From Bacillus glycinifermentans (GTDB lineage: Bacteria; Bacillota; Bacilli; Bacillales; Bacillaceae): a stretch of 64,000 nucleotides of DNA. Shown here piece by piece: positions 9,701-23,300 of the stretch (within the stretch, counting starts at the first letter, position 1; every line of letters starts with the position of its first letter). The stretch covers positions 149,650 through 213,649 of the forward strand of contig NZ_LECW02000015.1 of the NCBI RefSeq assembly GCF_001042475.2. The letters run 5' to 3'. Made by a program: the position numbers and the translations under genes. Under the pieces are notes generated by a model. It saw nothing but the letters and a program-made list of their open reading frames with translations. It was not told the DNA's origin and did no database searches.

Positions 9701-12700
9701 ACCACTTTTTCGAGCGGGGCGGCCATTCGCTGAAAGCGACGGCGCTCGTCTCCCGTATTGCCAAAGAGTTTGGTGTGCAGGTGCCGCTGAAAGACATCTT
9801 CGCCCGTCCGACAGTGGAAGAGCTCGCCGCCGTCATTCAGGAATTAGACGAAACCCCTTATGCGGCGATTGAACCGGCGGAAAAACAGGATACCTACCCG
9901 GTTTCCTCAGCGCAAAAGCGGATGTACGTGCTCCAGCAGCTTGACGAAGGCGGCACTGGGTACAATATGCCGGCAGTGCTCGAGCTGACAGGCCCGCTTG
10001 ATCGCGCGCGGCTCGACACGGTTTTCAGGCAGCTGATCCGCCGCCACGAGTCGCTCAGGACGTCGTTTGAAACCGGCGCAGACGGCGAACCAGTCCAGCG
10101 CATCCATGACGAAGTGCCGTTCCGGCTCATGGAGGAGGCATCCGCGGAACACTTTGTCCGTCCGTTCCGGCTTCATGAAGCGCCGCTTTTCCGCGCGGCT
10201 CTCGTGAAGGAAGCGGAGGAACGCCACCTGTTATTGGTCGACATGCATCATATCATTTCCGACGGGGTGTCGGTGAACACGCTCATCCGCGAGTTTTGTG
10301 AGCTGTACGCCAGCCGGACGCTTGACCCGATGCGGATTCAGTATAAAGACTATGCCGTATGGCAGCAGGAATTCAAAAAGGGGGAGGCGTACAGGCGCCA
10401 GGAGGCCTATTGGCTGAAGCAGCTCGACGGAGAGCTGCCTGTGCTGGAGCTTCCGGCTGACAACGCCCGCCCGGCCGTGAGGAGCTTTGCGGGTGATACA
10501 GTGTCCCGCACGGTTGACGCGAAAACGGCGGCAGGGCTTTACCGGATCGCCCGGGAAAACGGGTGCACCCTGTACATGGTGCTTCTCGCCGCATTCAACA
10601 CGCTCCTTGCGCGGCTTGGCGGGCAGGAGGATATCATCGTCGGTTCGCCGATCGCCGGCAGGCCGCACAAAGACCTTGAACCTATCCTCGGCATGTTTGT
10701 CAACACGCTAGCGATCCGGACGCATCCGACAGAAAACAAACGTTTCAGCGATTTTTTAAGGGAAGTGCGTCAAACGACGCTCGCCGCATACGAACATCAG
10801 GATTATCCGTTTGAAGAGCTGGTTGAGCGCCTTGGCGTCGTCCGTGATATGAGCCGAAATCCGCTGTTTGACGTCATGTTCGTTCTACAAAATATGGAAC
10901 GGGAATCACTGACTCTACATGACTTGCATTTGGTAGCTGCAGCTCATAACACCCATAAAGTCTCTAAGTTTGATATGACCCTTTATGCAGCTGAAGAAGA
11001 TCAAGGGACAATCCGTTTTGATGTTGAATTCAACACAGACATCTACCAGAAACAGACGATCAAGAAATGGATTTCCTACTATATTCATATTCTCAATCAT
11101 GTGATCGAACATCAGAACATTCATCTCGGAGATATCCATGTATTGGATGAACACGAGACAAACTCAGTGATTCACAAATTTAATCAGACAAAACAAGACT
11201 ACCCGAAACACGAAACGATCAGCCGTTTATTTGAACATCAAGCTGCCAAAACGCCTCACGCCCCGGCTGTTATACATGATAGACAAACATTGACATACCG
11301 GGAACTAAACGAACGGGCCAACAGAATAGCCGCTGTGCTTCGGGCAAATGGCGTCGGTTCAGAAAGTGTCGTTGCATTATTAACAAATCGCACCCCTGAA
11401 CTTGCAGTCGGAATTCTCGGTATTTTAAAAGCTGGCGGAGCCTATCTTCCCATCGCTGAAGACATGCCGCCGGAACGGTTGGAATGGATGCTGTCTGACA
11501 GCAAAGCTGATATTCTTCTCCAATCAGATCAATTAGAATCTCATATTGTTGGAAAACGGTTATTCATAGAGGACATCCAGCTGAAGGCCGGAATACCCGC
11601 CAGCAATCCCGAACAGCGGGGCGGTTCTGACTCTCTCGCTTATGTGATCTATACATCCGGATCAACCGGCACGCCAAAAGGCGTAATGGTTGAACAGCGC
11701 GGCGTCGTCCGCCTCGTGAAAAATAGCGATATGGCGTTGACGCCTGAAGACAGGCTCTTATTGACAGCGTCATTGGGATTTGACGCGATGACATTTGAAA
11801 TATTCGCACCGCTATTAAACGGCGCTCGTTTATACCTTAGTGATCAAGAAACTTATTTAGATTCCGATCATCTCAAGACATTCATCCAGCATAACGGAAT
11901 CACGACCTTATGGCTGACATCATCGCTATTTAATCAATTATCAGAACAAAATGAACGAACATTTTCCGACCTGTCCAGGTTGATTATCGGCGGAGAAGCA
12001 CTGTCGCCAAACCATGTCAACCGCGTCCGCAACGCAGCGCCAGACCTGCTCCTATGGAATGGTTACGGCCCAACGGAAAATACAACATTCTCAACCTGCT
12101 TCCGGATTGAACAAGAGTATAGCCTTTCAATTCCGATCGGCCGTCCAATCGCTAATTCAACCGCTTATATTGTTAACAGCCGCGGGACATTGCAGCCCAT
12201 TGGCGTCATCGGAGAATTATGCGTAGGCGGGGATGGGCTAGCCAGAGGCTACTGCGGAAGACCTGAGCTGACGAGAGAAAAATTTGTGGCAAATCCCTTC
12301 GCACCTGGTGAACGAATGTATCGGACCGGTGATTTGGCCCGCTGGCTGCCGGATGGGACAATTGAGTATATCGGACGGATGGACGATCAAGTAAAGATTC
12401 GCGGCTATCGGATTGAGCTGGGAGAAGTTGAAGCGGCATTGCGGCAGATCGACGGTGTCAAAGAAGCAGCCGTCATCGCGCGAACCGTCTCCTCGGGACA
12501 TAAAGAACTGCTTGCCTATATGAGCCTGCAAGCGGAAATGAACACCGAAAAAGTCAGATCTCTTCTTTCTCAACAATTGCCCGGGTTTATGGTCCCGACG
12601 CATTTGGTTGAGCTTTCCGCCTTGCCGCTGACACCAAACGGAAAGCTCGACAGAAGAGCGCTGCCTGAACCGGAGATCACAACGATCAACACAGCATATA

Positions 12701-13884
12701 CACCTCCGCGCAATCAGCTGGAGGAACGGCTTGCCGTGATCTGGCAAGAGGTTCTCGGCGTTGAAAAAGTCGGGATCGAGGATTCGTTTTTTGAGCTGGG
12801 AGGCGATTCGATTAAAGCCCTCCAAGTATCTGCGCGTCTTGGCCGTTTTGACTTAAAAATCACGGCAAGCGACTTATTCCGCCATCCAACCATCAAAGAA
12901 GCCGCACCTCTCATCCGCAAGACTGAGAGGATCATCGATCAGCGGCCGATTGAAGGAGAAGTTCCTTGGACGCCCGTTCAGCGCTGGTTCCTCGCGCAGC
13001 ATATCGAAGAGCCGCAGCATTTCAACCAATCTGTCATGCTTCACAGCCCGGAAGGATTCCAGGAACAGCCGCTTCGAACAGCTTTACAGCATCTTGTTAT
13101 CCATCATGATGCCCTCCGTATGACAGTCAGCGATGAAGGCGGGCAGCTGAAACAAATCAACCGGGGAATTCTTGGCGAACTTTACAGTCTGAACATAGCA
13201 GACCTTTCTAAAGCAGCACAATGGGAAAACATGATTGAAGACGCAGTCGCTGATTTGCAGCGCAGTATCCATTTGCAAAAAGGCCCATTACTAAAAGCAG
13301 GCTTGTTCAACACAATGTCGGGAGCTTATTTATTTCTCACCATTCATCATTTAGTCGTTGACGGGGTGTCGTGGCGGATTTTGCTCGAGGATTTATCGGC
13401 AGCATACAGTCAAGCGGCCGCAGGACAACCGGTCCAGCTTCCGCCGAAAACGGACTCATACCAATATTTCGCAAACCGGCTTACGGAATACGCAGAGAGC
13501 AGCAAAGTCATTCGCGAAGAATCGTACTGGCGTACTGTTGAAGAAGAAAAAGCCGCTATACTTCCTTGCGAAAAACCGCAAAGCGCTGCGGATAACATTC
13601 GGAAAACGGTGAGTTTTTCACTTTCAGAAGAAGACACATACGTTTTAATCCACAAGGTCAACAACGCCTACAGCACAGATACCCAGGATATTCTGCTGAC
13701 GGCAGCATCGTTAGCCCTGTGTGATTGGTTGGGAGAGCGGAAACTGCGCATTGCGATGGAAGGACACGGGAGGGAACAGATCCTTCCTGAATTGGATATC
13801 AGCCGGACGGTCGGCTGGTTTACCTCAATGTACCCTGTATTGATTGATTTACATGCAGCAGAAGGCGAGCTGGGATGGCGGTGA
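6727..13884 (+). CDS. ppsA/ppsC: Fengycin-type NRPS, ppsA/ppsC hybrid (Cstart-Glu, Val), frameshifted
   Basis: Domain order is lipo-initiation C (res. 1-440, HHIIMDG 135-141), A1, T1 (Ser1001), C2 (HHIISDG 1174-1180), A2, T2 (Ser2028) and an E domain (HHLVVDG 2207-2213). The N terminus ([14 protein letters not shown]) is the PpsA-type starter domain that attaches the beta-hydroxy fatty acid. The specificity code read for A1 is DAWHFGGIDK, a glutamate code. A2 reads DAFWIGGTFK, the valine code known for fengycin B position 6. PpsA should have Orn next, so after the starter the gene is PpsC. It ends early: a single-base frameshift near 13874 stops the E domain at codon 2386, and the rest continues in the next ORF. 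TTG start, six bases after GGAGGG. Confidence 0.85.
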   Translation: MVDKTYALTHAQRRVWFTELLDPGTSICNLAACVKFRGEIDPEILQRALDFSFSRNVSLQLQLTEGNGPEPELYLAEHRPVSLEIIDFTNSGIDERDKWIEAQTYIPFKLFHSPLYQAFLLKISKEEVWLYAKFHHIIMDGISLNLLGNQLIDIYQKIMRDEPLPEHDGPSYLTYMEKEQQYLQSSRFEKDRLFWTEKFDSIPEHPTLTEHSPGKRQSTAASRDTITLSHSLEKSIRRFCEHHQVSILSLFMASLYILISRLTSKKDIAIGTYYGNRGSRLEKDMLGMFVSTLPVRMMTDPDSDFISFVHSVGKEQLSVMRHQKYPYNLLVNQLRHAHHDLQNLIGISMQYQPLQWKQADGFDYETALYFSGHTANELSVSIKERIDTGMIQLNFDYQTALFTQYEVKRIQTHLLTIVEKAIADPKQLIRNIDMVDSKEKDKILFTFNKTETLEPLAPTLHALFTRRAALSPHLPALRFSGGIITYGELDQYTNRLAIQLKKKGAEEGSVIGVLAERSPEMVISVLAVLKAGGAYVPLDPAYPEERLGFMLHDSGAKLLIVQPGLSVPGFSGETMEVDLAALTEETSETEPLSVDIDGGSLAYIIYTSGSTGRPKGVAVEHRQAVAFLSGMQEQFPLSEDDVIVLKSSFSFDASIWQLFWWAIPGASVYLLPPGWEKDPALMAETFTAEGVTTAHFIPAMVNSFLERLEMETEEKRTSLSNTLKRVFAGGEALAPQTAARFARLLPETALIHGYGPTEATIDAAFHVYDARKDSERTRLPIGKPVPGARLYVLDDQRAVQPVGVAGELYIAGSGVSRGYVNRPELTEERFLDDPFYPGERMYRTGDLARWLPDGHVEWLGRLDSQVKIRGYRIEPGEIEAAIRHIEGVREAAVAARTENGETGLVAYIEGQNQQTVRTELAKRLPAYMMPSHVIEMKQWPVTPSGKLDRKALPAPDGAADRGAYASPRNMTEMKLARLWEEVLKNGPVGIRDHFFERGGHSLKATALVSRIAKEFGVQVPLKDIFARPTVEELAAVIQELDETPYAAIEPAEKQDTYPVSSAQKRMYVLQQLDEGGTGYNMPAVLELTGPLDRARLDTVFRQLIRRHESLRTSFETGADGEPVQRIHDEVPFRLMEEASAEHFVRPFRLHEAPLFRAALVKEAEERHLLLVDMHHIISDGVSVNTLIREFCELYASRTLDPMRIQYKDYAVWQQEFKKGEAYRRQEAYWLKQLDGELPVLELPADNARPAVRSFAGDTVSRTVDAKTAAGLYRIARENGCTLYMVLLAAFNTLLARLGGQEDIIVGSPIAGRPHKDLEPILGMFVNTLAIRTHPTENKRFSDFLREVRQTTLAAYEHQDYPFEELVERLGVVRDMSRNPLFDVMFVLQNMERESLTLHDLHLVAAAHNTHKVSKFDMTLYAAEEDQGTIRFDVEFNTDIYQKQTIKKWISYYIHILNHVIEHQNIHLGDIHVLDEHETNSVIHKFNQTKQDYPKHETISRLFEHQAAKTPHAPAVIHDRQTLTYRELNERANRIAAVLRANGVGSESVVALLTNRTPELAVGILGILKAGGAYLPIAEDMPPERLEWMLSDSKADILLQSDQLESHIVGKRLFIEDIQLKAGIPASNPEQRGGSDSLAYVIYTSGSTGTPKGVMVEQRGVVRLVKNSDMALTPEDRLLLTASLGFDAMTFEIFAPLLNGARLYLSDQETYLDSDHLKTFIQHNGITTLWLTSSLFNQLSEQNERTFSDLSRLIIGGEALSPNHVNRVRNAAPDLLLWNGYGPTENTTFSTCFRIEQEYSLSIPIGRPIANSTAYIVNSRGTLQPIGVIGELCVGGDGLARGYCGRPELTREKFVANPFAPGERMYRTGDLARWLPDGTIEYIGRMDDQVKIRGYRIELGEVEAALRQIDGVKEAAVIARTVSSGHKELLAYMSLQAEMNTEKVRSLLSQQLPGFMVPTHLVELSALPLTPNGKLDRRALPEPEITTINTAYTPPRNQLEERLAVIWQEVLGVEKVGIEDSFFELGGDSIKALQVSARLGRFDLKITASDLFRHPTIKEAAPLIRKTERIIDQRPIEGEVPWTPVQRWFLAQHIEEPQHFNQSVMLHSPEGFQEQPLRTALQHLVIHHDALRMTVSDEGGQLKQINRGILGELYSLNIADLSKAAQWENMIEDAVADLQRSIHLQKGPLLKAGLFNTMSGAYLFLTIHHLVVDGVSWRILLEDLSAAYSQAAAGQPVQLPPKTDSYQYFANRLTEYAESSKVIREESYWRTVEEEKAAILPCEKPQSAADNIRKTVSFSLSEEDTYVLIHKVNNAYSTDTQDILLTAASLALCDWLGERKLRIAMEGHGREQILPELDISRTVGWFTSMYPVLIDLHAAEGELGWR

Positions 13885-14351
13885 AAACCGTCAAAGATAT
13901 GCTCAACAGAATACCTGACAAAGGAATTGGGTACGGTGTTTTGAAATATTTAACAACTCCTGAACGGAAAACGATCCAGTTTGGCAAACCGCCTGAGATT
14001 GGCTTTAACTATTTAGGACAATTCAATGATACAGAACGACAACAAATGTTCAGCTTATCAGGGCTTGCGAGCGGGAAAGACATCACCCCCACATGGCAGC
14101 GCGAGCAAACGCTGGACATGAGCGCCATGGTAAGGCAAAATCAGCTGTATTTTCATTTGAGCTATCCGCCAAGCCGCTTCCAAACAACAACAATGAAACA
14201 GCTGTTGCATGCGTTGAAACAATATTTGCACCAAATCATCAAACATTGCACCGGGAAACAAGAAACAGAAAAAACAGTCAGCGATTTTAGCAGCAAATCG
14301 TTAACAGCGGAAGATTTGGACAATATTGCGAGCTTTGTCGAAGAACTGTAG
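13875..14351 (+). CDS. Detached C-terminal part of the epimerisation domain
   Basis: These 158 residues continue the E domain of the preceding gene in the +2 frame, overlapping its end by ten bases (ATGGCGGTGA). Family motifs visible are [21 protein letters not shown] and the C-terminal docking tail ending SFVEEL. Compared with the intact E domain of the next gene, joining the two frames needs only one missing base around 13874. The piece has a weak upstream GAAGGCGAG, so reinitiation after the overlapping stop is conceivable, but half an E domain is unlikely to work. A PpsD-type downstream C domain expects a D-residue at the chain end. This is best treated as part of a disrupted gene. Confidence 0.8.
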   Translation: MAVKTVKDMLNRIPDKGIGYGVLKYLTTPERKTIQFGKPPEIGFNYLGQFNDTERQQMFSLSGLASGKDITPTWQREQTLDMSAMVRQNQLYFHLSYPPSRFQTTTMKQLLHALKQYLHQIIKHCTGKQETEKTVSDFSSKSLTAEDLDNIASFVEEL

Positions 14352-14372
14352 AAACGGAGGCAGGGATAAAAT

Positions 14373-17300
14373 ATGACAAAAAAGCATGAGATTCAGGATA
14401 TTTATCCGCTTTCTTATATGCAGGAAGGCATGCTATTTCACACCCTTCTCGAAAAGGACTCACAGGCATACGTCGAACAGGCCTCATTTTCAATGACAGG
14501 AAAGGTTGACACAGAAATTTTTCAGAAAAGCATTGCTGTTCTTTGTGCCCGGCACGATATTTTCAGAACGATTTTTGTCAGCCAAAATGTATCCGTTCCA
14601 CAGCAGGTCGTCTTAAAAGAACGGACGATCACCGTAGAAGAAAAAGATCTGATTCATTTGGACCGATCCGGCCAGCTCGCATTTATCGATGACGTCAAAA
14701 AAACAGACAGAGCCAAAGGGTTTCATCTGCAAAAAGATGGACTAATGCGCGTCATCCTTCTCAAAACGGGTGAACGCGAATTTACATGCATATGGAGCTT
14801 CCATCACATCATAATGGACGGCTGGTGCCTCGGGATTGTCCTGAAGGAGTTTTTCCATATATACGCTTCCCTTTTGCGCCAAACGCCATTAAAGCTTGAG
14901 CCTGCTGTTCCATACGGGACTTATATTCAATGGCTGATGGAGCAGGAGAAAGATGCAGCCGCCCGATACTGGGATTGTTATCTTGAAGGATTTGACCAGC
15001 AGAGCGGGCTGCCGAAGCAAAAAACAGCGGGCGCCAAAAACAGTCAAGAAGAAGTCACCTTTTCCCTTTCAAAAACAGATACAGCCAAGCTGAAAGAGCT
15101 GGCCGCAAAGGAAGAGGTCACACTGAGCACCATTTTTCACACGCTTTGGGGAATTTTGCTTCAAGCTTATAACCAGACGGATGATGCGGTTTTCGGTTCG
15201 GTTATTTCCGGAAGGCCGTCTGAAATTGCAGGGATAGAGCGGATGATCGGCCTTTTCATTAACACGGTGCCGGTGCGGATTACCGGAACAAAAACCCCTT
15301 TTGTGAAACTGATCAAACAAGTGCAAAAAGATGCGCTCAATGGGCAGCCGTACAGCTACCACCCGCTCTATGAGATACAGGCGGGATCTGCCGTCAAACA
15401 AGGCTTAATCGACCATATTCTTGTTTTTGAAAATTATCCTGTCGAAAAAGAAATCGCACTGCTGAACAACGGACAAGATGCAGAGGATCTGTTTCACATT
15501 CATGATTTCAACATGGAAGACGAGACCAACTACAGCTTTTATCTAATGGTGGCACCAGGTGAAGACATACATCTCAAAATGAGATTTGATTCCGGTATCC
15601 ATGAACGTTCTTTCATCGAAAGTGTCAAAGGCCACTTGCAGCATATTATCGCACAAGTGCTGCAAAATCCGAATTTGACCCCGGAGGAATTGACGATCAC
15701 AACACCACAGGAACAAGAAGATCTGCTCAGCACGTTGAAAATAGAGACAAAGCAGCGCGAATATGAAACGATTCAGTCTATGTTCGAACGTCAGGCGGCA
15801 CAATCGCCTGATGAAAAAGCAATTCACTATGAAGGGCAGTCCATCACCTATAAAGAGCTGAATGAAACGGCCAACAAACTTGCGCGCATTCTCCGTAAAC
15901 GGGGTGTCAAACGCCAGGAGCCGGTGGCGATCATTGTCGAACGATCTCCGGCTTTAGCGGCGGGAGTCCTCGGCATAATAAAAGCGGGTGCGGCTTTTGT
16001 TCCGATTGACCTGAGCCATCCCGTCGAACGCATTCGCTATTGTATAGAAAACAGCGGCTGTCAGCACATTGTATCGCAGCGTCATTTGGCGGCTGTTGTA
16101 AAGTCAGTCGAAACAGAGCAATGTGTGACATTCATGGAAGAAGCAGTTGCGGAAAGAGACGGAAGCAATGTTGAGACAGTAAACACAGCGGAGGATTTGC
16201 TTTACATCATGTATACATCTGGAACAACGGGGAAACCGAAGGGTGTTTTATTTGAACATCGAAATATGGCCAATTTGCTTGATGACCAATTTGAAAACGC
16301 ATGTATTGATTTCAAAACAAATGTGCTCCAGTATGCATCTTGTGCGTTTGACGTCTGCTACCAAGAACTGTTTACAACCTTGCTTAGCGGCGGCACGCTT
16401 TGCATCGTGCCTGAATCAATCAAGCGCGACCCAGCTCAGTTGTTTTTGTTGATCAATGCGCAGCAAATAGAAGTCGTCTTTTTCCCGACGGCTTTTGTGA
16501 AAATGCTTTTTAACGAGGAACACTATGCGAACAATTTTCCAAACTGTGTGAAGCATGTCATTACAGCGGGAGAGCAATTGACGGTCTCTCACATTTTTAA
16601 GACATTGCTAAAGCGGAACAGAATACGCTTGCATAATCATTACGGGCCGGCAGAAACCCATGTCGTCTCGACAAGCACCATTCATCCTGAGGGCGACATT
16701 CCGGATTCTCCGCCGATCGGTAAACCGATCAGCCATAACGCCATGTATATCCTTGACAAAAACAAACGGCTTCAGCCTCGCGGTGTAGCGGGTGAGCTTT
16801 ATATATCCGGCGCGAGCGTCGGGAGAGGATATGTCAACAATCCAGCCTTGACAAAACAGAAGTTTTTGCCCGATCCGTTTAGAGCGGGAGCCGTCATGTA
16901 TCGAACAGGAGATATAGCAAGGCTTCGCACAGACGGACAAATGGACTATATCGGCCGGACTGATGATCAAGTGAAAATCAGGGGCTACCGGGTCGAACCG
17001 AAGGAAATTGAGGTGACATTGGCGAATCATCCTGCCGTTAAGGAAGCGGTTGTCCTGGTTCAAAAAGACAGTGAAGGGGAACATGAATTGTGCGCATACT
17101 ACAGCACGCGAAAACCTATCGATCCTTCTGCATTGCGTCACGATTTGGCCGACGTCATCCCCGACTACATGATGCCAGTAAAATGGACTGCTGTGCCAGC
17201 GATTCCGCTTACCGTAAATGGAAAAGTCGACAAAAGCGCCCTCCCAGAACCAACATCATCCGCTTCACATCAGTCATACGCCGCACCGCGCAATTTGAAC

Positions 17301-20300
17301 GAACTCAAGCTTTCGCAGCTTTGGGAAGATGTATTGAAAAGGGGCCCGGTCGGCATTCGCGACAACTTTTTTGAACTGGGGGGCCATTCTTTAAAAGCAA
17401 CATCGCTCATCTCTCGCATCGCCAAAGAATGGAACGTTCAGATTCCATTAAGAGATGTCTTTGCCCATCCGACCGTGGAAGGGTTGGCAACTGTCATCAG
17501 TGAAGCGGAGGAAAACCCGTTTGCCTCGATTCAGCAAGTACAGACGAAGGAGACATATCCGGTTTCTTCCGCACAAAAACGGATGTATGTTCTGCACCAG
17601 CTTGATAGCGGTGGAATCAGCTACAACATTCCGGCCGTTTTGGAGCTGACAGGCGAGTTCGATCGGCATCGGGTGGAAGCTGTATTTCGAGAACTGATCC
17701 GCCGCCATGAGCCCCTTAGGACATCATTCGAAACAGGAGAAGACGGCGAGCCGGTGCAGCGGATTCATGAAAAGGTGCCATTTGAATTTCTAAGCGAATC
17801 TTCATCTGAATCATTTATCCGGCCGTTTGATCTTGGAAAGGCTCCGCTTTTCAGGGCAGGCTTTGTGACAGTTGAAAAAGGACGGTATCTGCTTTTAGTG
17901 GACATGCACCATATTATTTCAGACGGTGTCTCCATCCATTTGCTCATGCGGGAATTCAGCGAGCTGTATAAAGGACATGAACCGGCCCCGTTACGCATTC
18001 AATACAAAGACTATGCCGCATGGCAAGAAACATTCAAAACAAGCGACATATACAAGCGGCAAGAATCGTATTGGCTCAAACAACTGGCCGGGGAGCTGCC
18101 AGTGCTCGAATTGCCGACGGACAAACCGCGTCCCGCGGCAAAAAGCTTTGCAGGTGACAGGGTTCCGTTTGTGATCAGTCGAGAGCTTACATCACGTTTA
18201 CAACAGCTCGCAGGAGAAAACAGGTGCACACTGTATATGACGCTTCTTGGGATATACACCGTTTTATTGTCACGGCTAAGCGGGCAGGAAGATATCATCG
18301 TCGGTTCGCCGATCGCTGGCAGACCGCATGCTGATCTTGAATCCGTGCTCGGAATGTTTGTGAATACACTGGCTCTGCGAACACGTCCGGTGAGCGGAAT
18401 ATCTTTCAAACAATATTTGCAGGACATTCGAGAAACAGCACTAGAAGCCTATGAACATCAGGATTATCCGTTAGAGGAGCTGGTTGACCGTCTCGGTGTT
18501 CAGCGGGAGATGAGCAGAAACCCGCTCTTTGACACAACGTTTGCGCTGCAAAATATGGAGCGGCAACAATTGTCGATGGAGGGGCTTGAGCTTCGGCAGA
18601 AAGATATCAGCCACCCGGTTTCTAAATTCGACCTGTCACTGTACATGGCCGAAAGCGGCGGACAATTATACTGTCAGTTTGAATACAGTACAGATTTGTT
18701 TGAACGGGAAACGATTCAAAGATGGGCCGATTTTTTTAAAACTCTGGCCAAAAACGCTGCACATCATCCTGAGCTGGAGCTGGACCATTTGTCCATACTT
18801 TCGAAAGAGGAAGAAACCGCACTTCTGCAAAACTTCAGCCCGATGAAAAAAATCGATTTCCCACTGGATCAGTTGCTTCATGATCAGCTCGAGCAGCAGG
18901 CGGAAAAGACGCCTGATCGCCCGGCCGTTTTGGCGGATGGCATCTCTATCACTTATAAAGAACTGAATGAACGAGCCAATCAAATCGCTTGGAAGCTGAT
19001 AGACCGCGGTATTCAACAGGAAGATGTGATTGCCATAATGGGGAGACGTTCACCAGAGATGCTGATCGGGATTTATGGCATTTTAAAAGCGGGAGCTGCT
19101 TATTTGCCGATCGACCCGGACTATCCAAAGGAACGGATCCGTTTTTTAATGAGGGACAGCGGCGCAAAGATCCTGCTTGCGTCATCTGATCTTGCCGAAG
19201 CATCGATGTTTGAGGGAACCATTTTACCGCTCGATGACAGCTGTAAAAGCCACAGGGAAGCGGTATCCAATCCGAATTTGCCGGTGCCGCCCGATGCCTT
19301 AGCCTATATCATCTATACATCCGGCTCAACGGGACGCCCAAAAGGCGTGCAGGTTGAACACCGTTCCGCGGTCAACTTTTTATATTCGCTGCAAACCCGC
19401 TACTCCCTTATCGACTCGGACATCATTCTGCATAAAACGTCTTACTCATTTGATGCTTCAATATGGGAGCTGTTCTGGTGGCCGTTTGCTGGGGCTTCTG
19501 TCTATCTGCTTCCTCAAGGAGGGGAAAAAGATCCTGAAATCATCTTGAAAGCGCTGGAGGAAAAGCGAATGACAGCGGCTCATTTTGTCCCTTCTATGCT
19601 TCACTCATTCTTGGAATATATCAATAATAGAAATAAACCGGCCAACATCAGACATTTAAAAAGAGTTTTTGCAGGCGGCGAGCAGCTGGGGGCGCACCTC
19701 GTCTCCCGTTTTCATGAGCTTCTTCCGGGGACGGAATTGACAAATTCCTATGGGCCGACGGAAGCGACGGTAGAAGCGGCATACTTTGACGTCCCTAAAA
19801 GGAAAGTGCTTCACCATGTCCCGATCGGCCGTTCAGGACACAATATGAGACTGTATATTTTAAATAAAAAGCGGCAGCTCCTGCCGTTCGGCTGCCGAGG
19901 AGAACTCTATATCGCAGGAGCGGGTGTCGCAAGGGGCTACTTGAATCGTCCGGAGCTGACAGAAGAACGGTTTCTCGATGATCCGTTTTATCCAGGGGAA
20001 CGCATGTATCAAACAGGAGATCTGGCGAGGTGGCTTCCGGATGGCACCGTTGAATGGCTGGGCCGCACGGACGGCCAAGTGAAAATCCGCGGCTACCGAA
20101 TCGAACCGGGAGAAGTCGAAGCGGCGCTTCGACAGATCGACGGTGTGCGGGAAGCGGCGGTTGTTGCCCGGTCAGAAGGTGCTGAAACCGAGCTTTACGC
20201 CTATATTGAAGGTCAAGATCAACAGACCGTGCGGATGGAGCTGACCGAGCGTCTGCCGGCCTATATGATGCCTTCATCCTTTATCGAGATGAAAGAGTGG

Positions 20301-23300
20301 CCTGTCACACCGAGCGGAAAGCTTGACCGCAAAGCGCTGCCCGCTCCTCGTGAAGCGGCTGGGCGCCGCGCTTACACCGCACCGCGAAACATCACGGAAA
20401 TGAAGCTTGCCAAGCTTTGGGAAGAGGTGCTGAAAAACGGTCCTATCGGCATTCACGATCACTTTTTCGAACGGGGAGGCCATTCGCTGAAGGCGACAGC
20501 GCTCGTCTCCCGCATCGCCAAGGTGTTTGGCGTGCAGGTGCCGCTGAAAGAGATCTTCGCCAGGCCGACACTGGAAGAGCTCGCAGCCGTCATTCAGGAA
20601 TTGGATGAGAGCCCTTATGCAGCGATTGAACCGGCGGAAAAGCAGAACACATATCCGGTGTCCTCGGCACAAAAGCGGATGTATGTGCTCCAGCAGCTGG
20701 AAGACGGCGGTGTCGGCTACAATATGCCGGCGGCGCTTAAGCTGACAGGACCGCTCGACCGCGCGCGGCTTAATGCGGTTTTTCGAGAGCTGATCAGGCG
20801 CCACGAATCACTCAGGACCTCCTTTGAAACAGGCGCAGACGGCGAGCCTGTCCAGCGTATCCATGACGATGTTCCGTTTCAGCTCATAGAGGAGGAGTCG
20901 GCTGAAGACTTTGTCCGTCCGTTCAAGCTTCAAGAAGCGCCGCTTTTCCGTGCCGGTCTTGTGGAGGAAGCGGAGGAGCGCCACCTGTTATTGGTGGACA
21001 TGCATCACATTATTTCAGACGGGGTGTCCGTGAACACGCTCATCCGCGAGTTCTGTGAGCTGTACGCCAACCGGACGCTGGCCCCGCTGCGGATTCAATA
21101 TAAAGACTACGCCGTCTGGCAGCAGGCATTCAAACAAGAGGAGAGGTATCAAAGCGAGGAGGCCTATTGGCTGAAGCAGCTCGACGGAGAGCTGCCGGTG
21201 CTGGAGCTTCCGGCTGACAACGCCCGTCCGGCGGTGCGGAGCTTTGCCGGGGATCATGTGTCCTTTTCACTTGATGCGGACACTTCAGCAGGCCTTTACG
21301 AGATCGCCCGCGAGAACGGCTGTACCCTTTATATGGTTCTTCTTGCCGCCTACAGCACACTCCTTGCCCGTCTCAGCGGACAGGAAGACATCGTCATCGG
21401 TTCGCCGATCGCCGGGCGGCCGCACAAAGACTTAGAGCCTGTTATCGGCATGTTTGTCAACACATTGGCAATCAGAACGCATCCGACAGAAAATAAACGT
21501 TTCAGCGATTTCTTAAGGGAGGTCCGCCAAACGGCGCTTGAGGCATTCGAACATCAGGATTATCCGTTTGAGGAGCTTGTCGACCGGCTCGACGTCGTTC
21601 GTGATATGAGCCGTAATCCGCTGTTTGACGCGATGCTTGTCGTACAAAATATGGAACATCAAGAGCTTTTCCTGGATGGTTTGCATATTCAGCCTGCCGA
21701 TATGTCTCAGACCGTGTCGAAGTTTGATCTGACACTGCAAGTTTCAGAAGGGGATGAACGCATACATTTTCGATTTGAATATGCATCATCCTTGTTTAAA
21801 CAAGAAACGATCGAACGCTGGACATCTCATTTCATGACAATGCTTCAGCATATTGTCCATGCGCCGCAGACAGCGCTGCAGGCGATCAGCATGCTGACAG
21901 CTAAAGAACAACAGCTGCTGAAGACAAATTTCAACAGGATGCCGGAACAACATCGCCCTAACATAACCGTTCACGAATTATTCGCCCGCCAGGCAGCAAA
22001 ATCGCCGAGTGCAACTGCACTCATCACTCGTGAAGGGGTGCTCACATATCAAGAATTAGATGAATGGTCAAACAAAATAGCGAGAACATTGCAAGATCGC
22101 GGAATTGGTCCGGATATCGCTGTGGGTATTATGATTCCCAAATCAACAGGCTTGATCGCAGCCGTTCTCGGAACCTGGAAAGCAGGGGGCGCCTATGTCC
22201 CGATTGATCTTGGATATCCGGACGAGCGCAAACAATATGTATTAGCCGACAGCGGAGCAAAACTGCTGATCACCGATAAAAAGGCAATTCATCAAGTACC
22301 TGATGGTTTTAAAGGCGAAGTGCTTCTGATTGAAGATGTACGGGAACAGGACACCGCACCTATTCTATCTGCTTCTGGACCTGATGATTTGGCCTATATC
22401 ATTTATACATCAGGTACGACGGGCAAGCCAAAAGGCGTCATGGTGGAACACAGAGGAGTCGCTTATACAGTTCAGTGGCGCAGTGCTTTTTATGAATTTC
22501 ATGATCAGGATATCGTACTTCAGCTTTCCTCATTTTCCTTTGACGCATTTGTCACAAGTATGTTTGCACCGCTTATATCAGGAGTGCAAACCGTTATCCC
22601 GGCTGAAGAAGAAGCGAAAGACATTCTCGCTATTAAACAATACCTGGCCCATTACGGCATTACGCATATGAATCTCGTTCCGATTCTGTACCGGACACTG
22701 CTTGACGTATTGCAGCCGGAAGATGTGCAAACACTGCGGCTTGTCACATTAGGGGGCGAAGCGATTGAACGGAATTTGCTGGAGCGCAGTTTCTCGCTCC
22801 GCCCTGACATAGAAATTTCCAATGAATACGGACCGACAGAAAGCAGCATCACGGCCACGGCGGCCAGAAGATTAAAACGACAGGAAAACGTCACGATCGG
22901 CCGGCCGATTGCTTATACAAATGTTTATATTTTAAAAGGAGATCACTTGCAGCCTATCGGTGTCACCGGAGAACTTTGCATTACAGGACCGGGGCTTGCA
23001 AGAGGTTATATCAATCTTCCTGAGCAAACGGCTCAAGCTTTCGTTCAAGATCCGTTCCATCCAGATCAGCGCATGTATCGGACGGGTGATTTGGCGAAAT
23101 GGCTGCCGGACGGCACATTGCAGTATGTCGGCAGGATGGATGAACAAGTCAAAATCAGAGGCCACCGGATAGAGATAAAAGAAGTCGAAGCGGCACTCTC
23201 CGGCCTTGCGGGAGTAAAAGAAGCGGCAGTGGTGGATTCCGTTACCGCAGCGGGTCATAAGGAACTGTGCGCTTATCTCGTTGTTGAAAACGGCACAGAT

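Noticed and set aside
8975..9726. Long minus-strand ORFs inside the NRPS genes (up to 207 codons; similar ones near 12238-12825 and 20274-20804)
   Set aside because: They are antisense frames of GC-rich A and T domains, without ribosome sites or recognisable proteins.
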